This document shows positions 51,301 to 63,234 of a DNA stretch of 64,000 nucleotides, in pieces. The notes beneath the pieces were generated by a model. It saw only the letters and a list, made by a program, of their open reading frames with translations. It was not told the DNA's origin and made no database searches. The first letter of the stretch is position 1, and each line of letters starts with the position of its first letter. Origin of the DNA: Fasciolopsis buskii (taxonomy: Eukaryota > Platyhelminthes > Trematoda > Plagiorchiida > Fasciolidae); contig LUCM01000570.1 in NCBI GenBank assembly GCA_008360955.1, forward strand, positions 71,043 to 135,042, in the 5' to 3' direction. Position numbers and translations under genes: made by a program.

Positions 51301-52400
51301 TCGGATGTCTCATATGATGACCCTTATTTTCAGCGAGACCAGGTGAACGAGCCAGACCTACCATTGTTCAGCAGGATCATTTGCGGGTTCTTTAATGGAA
51401 AGTGGTTTCGGCCAACACGCAGTACTAGAGAGCTAAGCAAAATAGAATCAGTGCGATGAAGATGAAGCGCAGCAAGAAAGCAGGCGATGTTCATCCGCTC
51501 CGATTGTGATAAAACTCTCGGAATGTGCCGGCTTTTTTCACAAAGTGATCTGCTTGACCGTTAGTCTTTCCCGTATATTTGAGATTGACGTGTGCGATCA
51601 GGATATTTGTATTTGCCGTATTCCCATTTCTGTAAAATTTCACAAACATGACAGCCCCGTCTCAGCACTAGCTTAAACAACGAGACACTGCCTCTACGTC
51701 GGGAGCAGGGATATCTAAACATTACTGATATAAATGTGCTACAAGCTGAGTAAAAGATGTCCTGTAAAACTGGTTTACATATTGCCAATTTTGATCACAA
51801 ACCGGATAAAAATTAAAGCACCTCTGCTCTGACACCGGTCAAGAACAAAAAGACAATCCTTGCTCAACTTTTCTCTCCATTGCAGGCTATATTAAGTTCA
51901 CAAACATGTTACTGTAACATGCACTTGGGACAGCGCGCTTCGGTAGGGTTCACATATGACTCACTCTGGATCAGATAGATCAGGACCTTTATTTCGTTGT
52001 TTTTAAAACATTTTGTTGTAAATTGTGCATGTGGTGAGGAGACTGCCAGTCGCCAGCGGCAAAATGCATAAATCCGATATATGTAGAAAAAGGCTGGTTT
52101 TCAGTCCTCTCTTGGCCGCGCCAAATGTGTGTGTGCCTGCGGCAGGTCACAAAACATTTCGTACATCCACTAATAATGGCACTTTGGGTAAAAGCCTATG
52201 AGTGGACCAGAAAAGTATTTTAGGTAGCAAACAGTAAGAGTTAAAAAGTAACATCAACGACCTATTGTCACGGCGATTGTAAAAACTCGATAAGCAAGCT
52301 ATTCTGCATTATTTCAAAACAAAACCACTTTAGCAAGCTGCAAAAACGACATAAAAAGTGCTAGATACATTTTCTCGCACCTTTTTACCAGTCAAAACAG
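48346..52400. other. Intron 15 (about 4.1 kb)
   Basis: Holds the longest open frame of the window outside the gene (49857-50336, 159 codons, unassigned) and a possible distant copy of repeat family 2 (50400-50500, minus). A Lys/Arg-rich frame at 51022-51252 has no recognised motif. Confidence 0.6.
49857..50336 (+). other. Unassigned 159-codon open frame in intron 15
   Basis: Starts at an ATG and runs to a TGA. The predicted peptide is mixed, with an AFTFYVELFDNV-like hydrophobic stretch and no motif I recognise. A frame of this size can arise by chance in 64 kb of six-frame sequence. There is no sign of a promoter or poly(A) signal close by. It could be a decayed transposon ORF. I do not claim a gene. 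Confidence 0.2.
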
Positions 52401-52517
52401 GTGGAGGAAATCAAAAGACAGAAGACCGAACTGGACGACATGAGACATCATTCAACATATCTGCAAAACACCATACAAGAACGTGAGAATCGGATTGAAG
52501 CGGTTGAGAAAGAATCT
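52401..52517 (+). CDS. ERC/brp: Exon 16: 39-residue coiled-coil module
   Basis: 117 bp, 39 codons, phase 0-0. Acceptor AAAACAG ends at 52400; donor GTGAGT starts at 52518. Begins VEEIKRQKTELDDMRHHSTY and ends IQERENRIEAVEKES, with the family ending RExxIxxxExE. The frame stays open for 85 more codons, but those lack coiled-coil character. Confidence 0.88.
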
Positions 52518-53423
52518 GTGAGTGAACCACCACGTGTTTGTTCATGTATGTTTGCGTGTGTTTCCAGTGCCAATGTGCTAAATTGCTCGCTACCTGACTG
52601 GCCTAACACATGGAGTGGAAGGAGGGAATTCCAACGTTCATTATTTGTCGGTTATGCCGCCGTTTTCATGATCAGTGTTGTGATGTTTGTCTTGATGAGA
52701 ATATTCTTGCCCAATGTAAATAAGCATGGTCCCAATGCAGATAACATTAAAGTAAAATTATACAGAAAATGAATGTAGGAGGGAAAACATACAGGAAAAT
52801 AAAAAGTTTTTCCTTTTTTCGTTTTCACCGTATTCGTTGTGATTTTTGGCTACACAGCATTTGAGCCACTGACTTCGGTTCTGGTCCCCATCTCTCGATG
52901 TTTGCAACCATCGGCGTTAATAACCTCTAGGGCATCAAATAACAGGGAGGGAAGCAACAACCGATTCGAAGGTCTAAGTTTTAACCGGACTGACTTGGAA
53001 CTTCTCGAATATGCGATGAAAATCACGGAATACTGAACCGAATAACAATAATAATAATAATGACAGCAATAATAATAGAAATTATAATTGATTGAGTAAC
53101 CCGACCCCTAAAGGTACTTTTGGCACAATGAAAATTACACAGCATGAGTTCGTAAAATTGAATTGACAGAAGACTTCTAACTAGATTTTTGAACGAGAAC
53201 ATGCAGAGAACCTTAAGAATAAAATCTGCAAGTCAACAAATGCGCCCGTTTTTGTCAAACTGTTAAGTATCCAAAACGATTTACATTAATCTTCTGGTGA
53301 TCTACTTAAACAGAAGTAAAAAACATACACCCGGACGATGATGGATTTTCATCATGGCTATGCGAAGAGGAAAAAAATATGAGCATGGGAGAAATCGTGA
53401 GCTTGTGCTGATAGACTTTGATA

Positions 53424-53457
53424 ATATATATACATATATATATATATATATGTATAT
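53424..53457. repeat. (TA)n microsatellite, imperfect
   Basis: About 34 bp of alternating T and A with a few interruptions. Confidence 0.9.
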
Positions 53458-53993
53458 CATGCAGCTGTTCACAGATTAATTGCCGCCAGAACCATGGCGA
53501 AGGACGACAAGGACGAGTAAGAAAGGGGAAATGAAAATGAACAGTTTAAAGCTCATTACACGCAATAGCTCTTTTAGTCTCTACCTCTGCGTAATGCGTT
53601 ATCCGAAAGGGAACCATGGCTCTTCATTGGGTTTGATACTATCTGATTAACCAATTCGAAGTAGGCGGTTGATCTGAAGAAATCCGCCTCGAACTTTGGA
53701 CCAAATTATCTAACACCCAATGTAGAAGGATGATTTGAAATTCTCATGATTCATAGGTTATTGGTTGCAGCTCTTACATCCTTCGGAAGTTGTCGGACAT
53801 CTATCATGCCCAGAATGCCCTACGTCTGGAATATCGTCGAGTATAAAATATGCTTCGCACGGCCCCGTGGTTGGACGGAAGCTAGAGTTCGTCCATTTCC
53901 CTCTTAAATTAATTACCAAAGATCAATCAATGCGATGGACAACGTCAGACATTAGCTTTCGTCCGTGGACTTTGATTAGAACACTCCTGCCGT

Positions 53994-54072
53994 GAGTGGC
54001 TGAGGTGCATAATCACCTGAAGCCATTTCGACAGGCGTTCAGGGTGTCGCGTCAGCCCGGTTGCAATCCCAA
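53994..54072 (+). repeat. Possible tRNA-like SINE head
   Basis: GAGTGGCTGAGGTGCATAAT resembles an A box, and CCCGGTTGCAATCCCAAG, about 45 bp on, resembles a B box with one change. No cloverleaf forms. Weak. Confidence 0.3.
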
Positions 54073-57000
54073 GTACGAGCAAGAATATCAACCAATGTCG
54101 ACAAGGAGTCCGTCAAACTAGAACGAGACAGGGACTGCATGCCCAAATTGTCGTCAATCGCGACCCTAATTTGCCTAACTAATCATTTATCTACACCTAT
54201 CGAGACGAAACTCCAACCCAGAGATAATTCAATCAGACCAGCAGACAATGGGCATCCCAAAGTTGGTACTGTTAAATGCGGTGTTTGAGCGAAAACTTTT
54301 AATAAAATAAACGGCACAACTTCAAACTTGTTTGCAGTGGTACTGAGGCTGGACACAATGAATCAAACTGAGGAGCAAGGAACAAAAACCAACGAGGACC
54401 GAAATGGCTAGTGTCCTCGAGTGAAATGACTGTAAAATGTAACATTCGATGAGACAATAATGTAGACAAAGAGTGCCGCTCTGAACAGGAGGGGCCATTT
54501 AACTAATGATGGTCTATTCATTTATGACTCCTAAGCGTCCGTAACATAAGACCGGTAGCCATCTTGGAGCCTGTAACCTCTCGCCCCAGCTATATTTAAG
54601 CTTTTGTGGAAGCGACCGGTAGAAGAGAAAATTGGTGAATGTAAATCTTTACTAACTAAAATATCATTAGTAGTGCACAGCATACTCTTGGATAATCTCT
54701 CGCTAGAATACAAATGTATTTTGGCCACTGGGATTCACCGCTAGATTTCTGATTATCCAACTGCAACGTGCAATTGGTTTTATTTTTAATAATGAAATCT
54801 CCATCCATTATTTTAGAAATCTAGAGGGAATATCGATTTGAACCACACGAGGTAATCAACTGGAGAACGACATACTACGTTCTCCTCAGTTTTCCAAACC
54901 TAAGGAAGTTAGCGTGTCTTACTAAATATACAGATTCGACATTTTTAATCCAGGAATGTTTGGGAGTTAAAACTATGCTAAAATAATGTATAGGGAAATC
55001 CTTTTGAGTGTGAGTAATTATTTGATAGCTATGTAATGTTCTTCGACGTAATGTTCTTCATGCAAATGGAACCGTGTTGAGAGGAGTATCAACGCAACAT
55101 GAAGATGACTATTTCCTAAGTTTATTCGGCTCCTCTTCTAGATGCTCTCAATTTCCACTAGCATTGGAAAGGTAACCAAAATGCAGTTTCAACCCATTGG
55201 GGACTAATGAAATTCACGCAAATAGGGGCTATTAACCCAGAGTGAAAGGCGAGAATATATCATGACCACAGTTAAGTGATTCTAATAAATATTTTTATAG
55301 TGCTACACCCGAAGAAAGCCTGGTTGCTGTCGACCAGATCTGTTTATGAGACGGCTTAGTTGGCAAATGTGCCTCAGCGAATCCAAGAGCATCAGTGAGT
55401 GATCTGCATGAACGCGATGTATTTTGGGGACGTAATAAGCGCTCACCTGGCTGAAAATTTGAAGATTAGACTTAGTCACCAGTGCTTGTCAATCGCTAGG
55501 GTGTGATAGTGAGAGGGATTCTCATAGAGTAAGTTAAATTCAATTTTTTCAATTGGTAAAACACGTCACTGGTGTTTATCCTAAAAAGTTTCGTTTTATT
55601 TTGACAGTTGCGGAAGTTCATGCAGCTCGAGAAGGGAATTGCAAAATTTCCATCATCACTACACTAGAGAGGGTGTGTCAGTGATGTGCAAAATGTGCTC
55701 ATTGCTTCTTTTCGTTCGGTTGCTTCTGAATGTAAGAAAATTACTACTCACCTTTCTGACAGAATGAGGGTGGGTTTGACGAAGAGTAACTCTACCATTT
55801 TCAGTGGTCATCTCGGTCAGTGGAAGAATAATCCATCCAAGTAGGCAGGTTTTAAATCAGTCTCTCACTGTTGTCTTGCTTAGCAGCTGAACTCTCTAGC
55901 AGTATCCGTCCGCCATTTCAGTGAATTAGAAAATATAAATTGAATCCCAGGCGGTATCGATCATCGTAAAGGCTGATCATGATGGCGCCGACCGTTCCTT
56001 CGAGCGGAGAGGAAGTGATAAGTAAGCCTCCGCCCAGAGTTGTCGTGCTGGGTAAACATCCCTTTGCCATGTGCACCAGACATTTCAGTCCGGTTAGATT
56101 TCCCAAGAAAGAACTCTTTGCGCCGTGTGAAGAGCTTCAAATTATAATTCTTCCAAACACTCCTCGCATTCACATTGCAAGGAACCTTACCAATCTTCGT
56201 TCTGAACTCAACTGCCAGTTTTCGTAAGAACAGGTTTTACAATAAACAAATCAACGTCTCAATCTCTGAGCGAACCAGATACAGGGATGAAAACGAGCCT
56301 TGTCTCGTCGAGTTTGTGCCTCGTACTTTTTCCCCCCAGATTCAACGCTTCAAGGGGTTGCATTCATCAATGGATACAACTCATGACGATGTTGAAGACC
56401 TTCCACAGTAGGGTCGATTCTATATTCTTTTCGATGTTTGCTGTCGAGAAAACTTTGACACGGATTACCAGTCGTTCATTCCACCTCAGTTTTACAACCT
56501 CTTATTGCCCTCAAATGGGAAAAAAGGACTTTGCCCGTTTTCCTCTTGACCTCATTTTTTTTCGACCAATCTCTCATTCAGCGGTTTCTTTTACAACATC
56601 GTAAAATAACGTTTGAGGATTGTTTCCCACTCAGGTAGTTAAATTATTCTCAGCCTGATAGAAGCGAAAATGGATCGACTTTTGACTTTATTTCATTTGG
56701 AAGTGGTAATAATAATAATGGTAGGAAAAATAATAACAGTGATAAAAATTGTATTAAATTATTGGGGTTTCTGCTTATCCTCTACTATGACAGTGCTGAC
56801 ATGAATACTATTAATGCTATGGTTGACGTAGGACTAAGTTAATGCTTATAAAGACGGTGAGAGTAAATTACAGTACTTCAAAATGCGATAGTGTTATAAC
56901 AGTATTTGTAACAACACAACATTTGAGGCTTATGCTGAAGTGGAACAACTTTACGTTTTCTCGGCTTGATGCGAACAACTGACACGCTTCATGTAAATCC

Positions 57001-57115
57001 GTATATAATACCTAGTCAATTAAGATTCAACGATCAGGAATCGGTTTGTTTTGTTTCACGTCGATCTTTATTGCGCCGTCTTAACCTCGAATACTTTCAT
57101 CTCTGCTTTCCCAAG

Positions 57116-57241
57116 TTCAAACTTCGTGACGAATCGGCCAGTGTGAAGAAGCAGCTGTCCAGTTTGGAGGCTGAAGCCAAGAGTTTACGGGAAGAGCTGG
57201 TCTACCGTGAGGAACGCCTTAAACAACTTCAGGCGCAGCAT
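57116..57241 (+). CDS. ERC/brp: Exon 17: 42-residue coiled-coil module
   Basis: 126 bp, 42 codons, six heptads, phase 0-0. The acceptor is TTTCCCAAG ending at 57115; donor GTGAGT starts at 57242. Begins FKLRDESASVKKQLSSLEAE and ends VYREERLKQLQAQH, with the RExRLKxLxxx ending. An open frame reaches back to 56966, but that part is hydrophobic and not coiled coil. Confidence 0.88.
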
Positions 57242-59079
57242 GTGAGTTAGTTCCACCACAGGATTGTTCTGCTTTCCCACTCACTACCTCGGATAACGGT
57301 GTTTTCTGCTAACCTAGTGACTGGATATTCATCTTTTAACTGTTGCACTGGGGTGCACCCAGGTATCGCGGATTTTGGGCCCTTGATAATATTCTTAAGC
57401 CTTCGACAATTATGAACTGTAAAGAGGCATCAGTAAATATCATGAACTTATTCACAGTCGTTTCTCATTAGGTTTGTTTGTAGACTGCAATCAAGCCAGT
57501 TGAACGCGGATAACGTTTGTTGTCGAAGTAAACTCATCTCAGATTGAAAAATGAAATTTTACTGCAGCGTAAAATTTATACGTCGTACTGAAACTCATGC
57601 AACAAGCGTCATCTGATCAATTTCTATTCCAGAAGGCGGCAACATATGGAAGCAAACATTAAAATTGGTATTCCTTTTATTCAGAGAATCTTTTGGATTA
57701 TACGCAGCATGCTTTGGAATTATCTAGTTTAATCGACATCCCACTTTGATCACCATAAACATCTCAACTATGACGCATCACGACTTCGTTAGGAAGAACA
57801 AAAGAGATTAATTCATAACATTTTGGAGCATATTTTACTACGAATCCAGCATCAATAAATAGCGGTCATCCGTGAGACCACCACCATTATTGAGCAATAT
57901 TTTGATACTTTCAATGTGGCACCCCACTTCTCCACGGTGAAATTACTTTTATTTTGTAATCCGAGAAGCCTTCGAATTTTGAAGTCAGTATCCACTGGTT
58001 AGACAGCTGCTTTAATTGTTGCACGAATGATATGGGAAAAATCTCTCAACTGGGCTAAAACAGAATACAGTACGGAGGGGGAAAATTTTGTCGTTGGGAT
58101 AACGGAGTTATTCACTTGGCTCTGCGAAAGTAGACAATTTAAGCAAACGATAATGCCTCTGAAAGCACCTTTATTTTTCCCTCTACCAAAATTTAACAAA
58201 TATGTTACCTTTAGCAAAGTGATTTTTATTCATTTTGAAATAAATCGGAGGAAAGGACACTTGGGTCCAGGGTGTGCATCATATTACATCATACCACGGT
58301 TTGAATATTGATCCCATCTAAAATGTCCCAGTCTGACCTGACAATTAGGCTAGGTCCTTAACCGGTGGATAGTGACTAGGAAGTTCTTAAACATTCTGGT
58401 TTATGAGGTAGAAGTGAATTCACACTGGGGTGGCCGTCTGACACGTCCAAATGGCCAGAGATATTACTTAAGGATAGCGGCGAGCCCATTGCTTGCTGTT
58501 GTTTATTGATGACCAATACATGAGTCAAGTAGTTGTGAATAGATCTCAATTTGTTTCCCCTAACGGACACGTATTGCTTCATGTTTCGTATATTTCTAGC
58601 TTACGTGCCATCTAGAGAAAATCAAGACTTGTGGCTCATCAATGAAAAGATTTGCTCGTTCTCGCTGATCGAAAAAAAACAAATTCAAACATTTGTATTT
58701 TATTCAGCTGCATACTAAAGCGGGAGGAGTTCGTATTACGCCGGCTGCGAGAGTTATGGTATTACCTGTGCGCTCCATTCCTAGCTTTCCATTTTAGCAA
58801 AATGCCGTGTGCGAACCTTCAGTTGTCCCATTTGCTGGCATTAAGAATGACGACCTGGACAGAATCGAAAGTCCTTGCTAGTAGTTATTTCGAACAGTTT
58901 CTAGTAACAGTTGAGCAGATATTTTGTTTGGTAAATGTTACGATATTCCTTTTTGTTGTACACAAGTAGAGGACAATATTTTCTGAAAAAATGAAAGGAT
59001 AAATATAAGTTGCTGAAAGCATTTTTCGTCTGAATTACTGTTGCCGCTGAATGGTTGATGACAATTTAAAAACCGGCTT

Positions 59080-59125
59080 AGCAGGCTAATTCCGGGTTCG
59101 CGTCCGATTTCCGGCGCAAAACGTG
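59080..59125 (+). repeat. Possible tRNA-related SINE remnant
   Basis: CCGGGTTCGCGTCCGATTTC matches the B-box region of the main SINE family. No recognisable body follows. Confidence 0.35.
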
Positions 59126-59559
59126 TTAAGATGAGAAATATAGTTGTGGTTCTCAACTGGTCGTTGAAAACAATAAAAGCATTTCAAAGCTGATTTGCCT
59201 TTTGCATCAGAATCTTATCTGAACCACTAAGAGTTTACATAGGTCATGAATCCAGTTATTAATCATACTGTGATTCGTCACAAGTTCTTCGTCGTTAGAC
59301 AGGATAATCTTCAGAACGAGGACATACGATCCAGAAGTATAGGTCGTGTTTTCAGTAGTACATCTCTGACGCAGTTGGGTGGACACAATTTACCCAAGAA
59401 TTACTTGATCGGTTTTGCATTATTGGCACAAGACAGCTATGTGTACACAATATTCTCCTCCCTAGTCATATTGCGACGAATCACCATGTGACCCAAAAAT
59501 GGGCTTGTCATCTATTCAGGCTTCTAATAATGCGAATATGATTATGATGCCAACTAATC

Positions 59560-59745
59560 AAAGCCATGTGAAAGTATGGGAGTGACCGGACAGGGAAGTA
59601 TGGGATTTAGTCACCCAACAAACGGCAATAACCGCGAAACCAGTCGTGTGCTTCTGAGAAATCTTTATCCACCGTATCCTCATGCGGAACTTACCGCTGA
59701 CAGCAAAAACCTGATTGACCTTTGTTAACGAATAGCAGCTGCTCA
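59560..59745 (-). repeat. Dispersed repeat family 2, copy C
   Basis: The plus strand carries GGCAATAACCGCGAAACCAG followed by TCGTGTG, as in copy B. The minus strand can encode HTTGFAVIAVCW after a region like KI.QK, parallel to copies A and B. All sure copies have the same orientation, opposite to the host gene. Confidence 0.55.
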
Positions 59746-61081
59746 TAATCAGCTCTAAATGAGGAGCAAACCAGGAACACCTTTATAAGACATCACGATA
59801 GCCACGATTTGTGGGTTGTTTGCCTAGCCGCTTCCGTATTTGGGCTATCTACAGAAAAACCATCTTCAATAAAGGTCTAATTCCTTGATATTTTGTGTGC
59901 CTCACCACTGTTTGAGCGCGTCTCACCTTTAGATGCGTAGATGGATTCACCATCCATTCAAACTGAATAGTGCTAGCGGACGCTTTCGGATAAGCACCAG
60001 TTCAATAGTCACCTAAAAAATAGCCCGACAGGAACAAGTAAATGAGTGTATACAGAACACGATTTCAGAGTTATGCTCATTGCTTCAAACGTCAGCTTGA
60101 CTTCGGAATCTCGTGGATTAGAAAACCTCATCGACTGCAACTGATAGACGAAGTTGTATAATATATGCTCTGAGATGATAGACACATTAACTACCCAACC
60201 TTATTGATCCTTTATGGTCATTCCATCGAATGTCGTATTTTGTGGTAGACGAACTGGTCCCTTCCTCGCAACCTAAACACTCGGTTTTCGGATATTTTGT
60301 GACATTATTAGTGGCATGCACAGAAGGTACGGCTATCAAAGACAAAGTCAGAAAAGAGTAGAAAAACCTTGGCTATCGCGAAGCGCCGGTTGGAAAAAGT
60401 GGGATTTATGTTTGGGGGCAAATTCCAAGCCATAAGGGATGAGATAAATTGTTCCCTCCGACATGAACTTCAATCGGCGGTTGTCCTGAGGATAAGCAGT
60501 CCTGAGACCTCACTGGAACAAAGATGTTCGGATTTCCTCGTGTGTACAAATTGTGTTAGTATGTCACCGACAGAGCTCAGATTTTCATAAGGACAGTTGT
60601 GAATGGGCTAAACACATATAGCCAACAATGAAAACCATTCGTTTTGCTTAATATGGACGTGCAACCAATAATCTTTAAGAGAAATAACCGTGTACCTTTC
60701 GGCTTGGCTGCGTAACTTACTCAGTCATATGCGTAGCCAAGGCTTGAGTGCACGAAACCGAATTCCGCAAAATAAAATACTATCCGGACTTACCAAACAT
60801 TTGTCAGGAAAAAGACCTTGGATCAAATAATGGCCTTATCTACTCAGTAAGGCGTAATCGCTCAGTATTAAGCGAGCAGCTAATCTTGCCTAGCAACGTC
60901 TCTCTGGAATCAATATCCTCACCATCAACGTCACCAACATCATCATCATCACCGTCATCAACACTATCATCAATTTCCATAAAAACAATGCCGGTGTCAT
61001 TCTTTCCCTGCTTTTGATGTTCGTTCATCGATCCAATTCACTGGCCAAACTGACGACTCTATCACACATGGAAGACTGAGG

Positions 61082-61191
61082 AAGTTGGCCGTCTGCGCTC
61101 AGCGAATCAAGAACAAACCACTCGAAATAGTCATTTGGAAATGAAATTGGACGAGAAAGAACATGCACTAAAAACGCAGTTGAGTGAACTG
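61082..61191 (+). CDS. ERC/brp: Exon 18: coiled-coil module with a start-phase problem
   Basis: The coding frame is clear from GTTGGCCGTCTGCGC (VGRLR) through SANQEQTTRNSHLEMK to LKTQLSEL, with donor GTAAGA from 61192. LRSANQE matches exons 9 and 12, so the exon is real. In this frame a TGA lies at 61078-61080. The AGs near it leave two bases before the first full codon, while exon 17 ends in phase 0. Inserting one base near 61081 and using the AG at 61074-61075 would give 117 bp, 39 codons, equal to exon 16, in phase 0. The start given here is the best AG in the sequence as written. Confidence 0.7.
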
Positions 61192-63234
61192 GTAAGATGT
61201 TTGTTTGTTTACTGTATTCATGTTTTATTCCTTTTGTCTTCATTTTGTGCAAATATTTGTCTCTGCTGCCAAGGTAACCGTTTGATTAACGGAAAATTGT
61301 TTACTCCCTCAAAACCAGTTTACCACTGACAATCCAAAATAAATGGAAGTCGAGTGACAAAAAATATTTCGATTTTTTTATTTTTTTATATTTCCACTAT
61401 CAAATGGCTGCCTGGGTGAATTATTTTTTGGGTATTGACATTTGAAATCCAGAGTTGACCACGGAGCATTTAAAAATGTTCCACTTAAAGCTTAGTCATA
61501 AAATGGAAAAAAAGACCTTTAAATAAAGTAGTGACTAGTCACTAAATGTTCAGAAATGCAGGTCAGGCGCAATTCGGGTTTGTAACGAAATCAGGGCAAC
61601 TAAAGAACAGTCGGGATCTCATTAAATTTTACTCCTGATTTTATAGAACGGAAAGTGGAACTCGCTGGACCTTAAGGATGATATTTTGATGGAATTTTTT
61701 ATAGGACACAAGTAGAGTACGGCAAAAACCCTTACGGGCAAACTTGTCGTGCACCGGCAGAACTAGCTTAAACAGTTCCGAAAACAGTCTGGAAATACAT
61801 TCCTAGTTAGGTGCAGACCCGGGCGAAGTACTTTAAAAATTTTGTTTGCAGTAAGCTAGTAAAAATCGTGGAGAAGCAGAAAGTGTTAATAGCAGGAGAA
61901 CATTTGGATTCGAAATGAACATTAATGAATTCTATCAATGGTGAATGCAAAATATTAAATAGGTTGGGAGAGAAATGAATGGTAAGGGTACACTTCTCAT
62001 TTTAGTTACTTGCACTTACGGCGAGCACACTGTGGTGGTTACCTGTGATAATTTCGTCTCCAAAGTTATTAGTCACCTGAACGTGTAACGATTTTACAAC
62101 GAAATTACTAATAACGAACAGCTGATGTGGGACCAAAATGCAGGAACAGTGAACTAGTTATGCATATCGGTTCATCTCACAAGAGTACTCACCGTCTTGA
62201 TTTTGACCTACGCACTCACAGACACCAAAACATCAGGGCTAAGTTTAAGAGTATTGTGCAGTTCCTCAGAATGCCCCACATTCTTCAATATAGAGTGATG
62301 TGAAGCTCGGCACCATTAGACTGTCATTCAGCTGGCTACCATTTCCCAATTGTACATTGTGAAAAATGAACATCAGTCGCTATGACAATATTCCCACATC
62401 ACTCTGCAATCAATAGTGAGGGGCATATCACTTGCTATCACCCAGGATTTTCGGCGGTTTTTCCTCAAATTTTGAACCTTCCGAAAAGACCATGTATGCG
62501 TCGGTCTGAACTGATGTAGGACGATTGGTTCCACTTAGACGATGGAAATTTGGTGACATTTGCTTCATAAGCATGCACCTGATTATCCAGATTGCGTACT
62601 GTTTAGGTTGCCACAGATCAGACCCGGCTCAAAAATGGCACGACCAAAATTGTTCGATTCACTTGCGCGCTAGTTGTTTGCAGTATTAACTGTCCTAAAA
62701 ACAGCTTAATCGTATACTAGTTCTACAGGAATGTGTAGCAAACTTCTTTTAATAAGGGTCGCGAAAAACTCTTCCGTAGGTATTTGCATCATTCATATTT
62801 TGGTATTGAATTGGGACGTCAATCGAAACAAATTCCGCTTATTTCGGTACTAATGCCGAGAATTTTGTTTTCCATTTCAGTAAACCAGAAAGCTGGGGAT
62901 CCCAAGGCCCAAATAATGCAGAACAGCTTTCGATTTGTATTTTCACATCTTACTCCCAGAGACAGTAAATTATAAGGCTAAAATTCGTTTCCCATAAAAT
63001 ATGTGCAAGTGCCTTCATATTTGACGGGCTAGAACGTCCACCGGAATTCGTGCGACCGTGAATCTTCTGCAGGTCGCTAATTCATTTACCCGCCGTTTTC
63101 TGTTTACTTCTCCGTCAATAATGTTTCTGATACTGTCACCGTTGTCAACCCTATTCCAACACTCCTGATCCGATTTATTTGACTTAAAACAATTCCACAC
63201 GATCTCATCCTCCTCCTTCGACCGCCCGGATCAG
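61192..63234. other. Intron 18 (about 2.0 kb)
   Basis: AT-rich, with a T-rich run at about 61369-61392. No gene or mobile element recognised. Confidence 0.65.

Larger units (their letters stand above)
52518..57115. other. Intron 16 (about 4.6 kb)
   Basis: Holds an AAT-rich stretch at 53045-53090, a TA microsatellite at 53424-53457, and a weak tRNA-like pair of boxes near 53994-54072. No further exon with suitable phase seen. Confidence 0.6.
57242..61081. other. Intron 17 (about 3.8 kb)
   Basis: Holds copy C of repeat family 2 (59560-59745, minus) and a possible SINE head near 59080-59125. A CATCA-rich run lies at 60915-60975. A very small exon that corrects the exon 17/18 phase could hide here, but I could not find one. 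Confidence 0.6.

Noticed and set aside
53771..53844. Helical-looking frame SYILRKLSDIYHAQNALRLE in intron 16 after TTGCAG.
   Set aside because: Starts out of phase with exon 16 and runs into a stop with no donor.
58687..58758. Exon-like KREEFVLRRLRELW with TTCAG before it.
   Set aside because: Starts and ends in a phase that fits neither exon 17 nor exon 18, and does not repair the exon 18 phase.
60748..61017. Ser/Pro/Thr-rich frame upstream of exon 18.
   Set aside because: The Ser run comes from a CATCA-type simple repeat, and no splice donor suits joining to exon 18.
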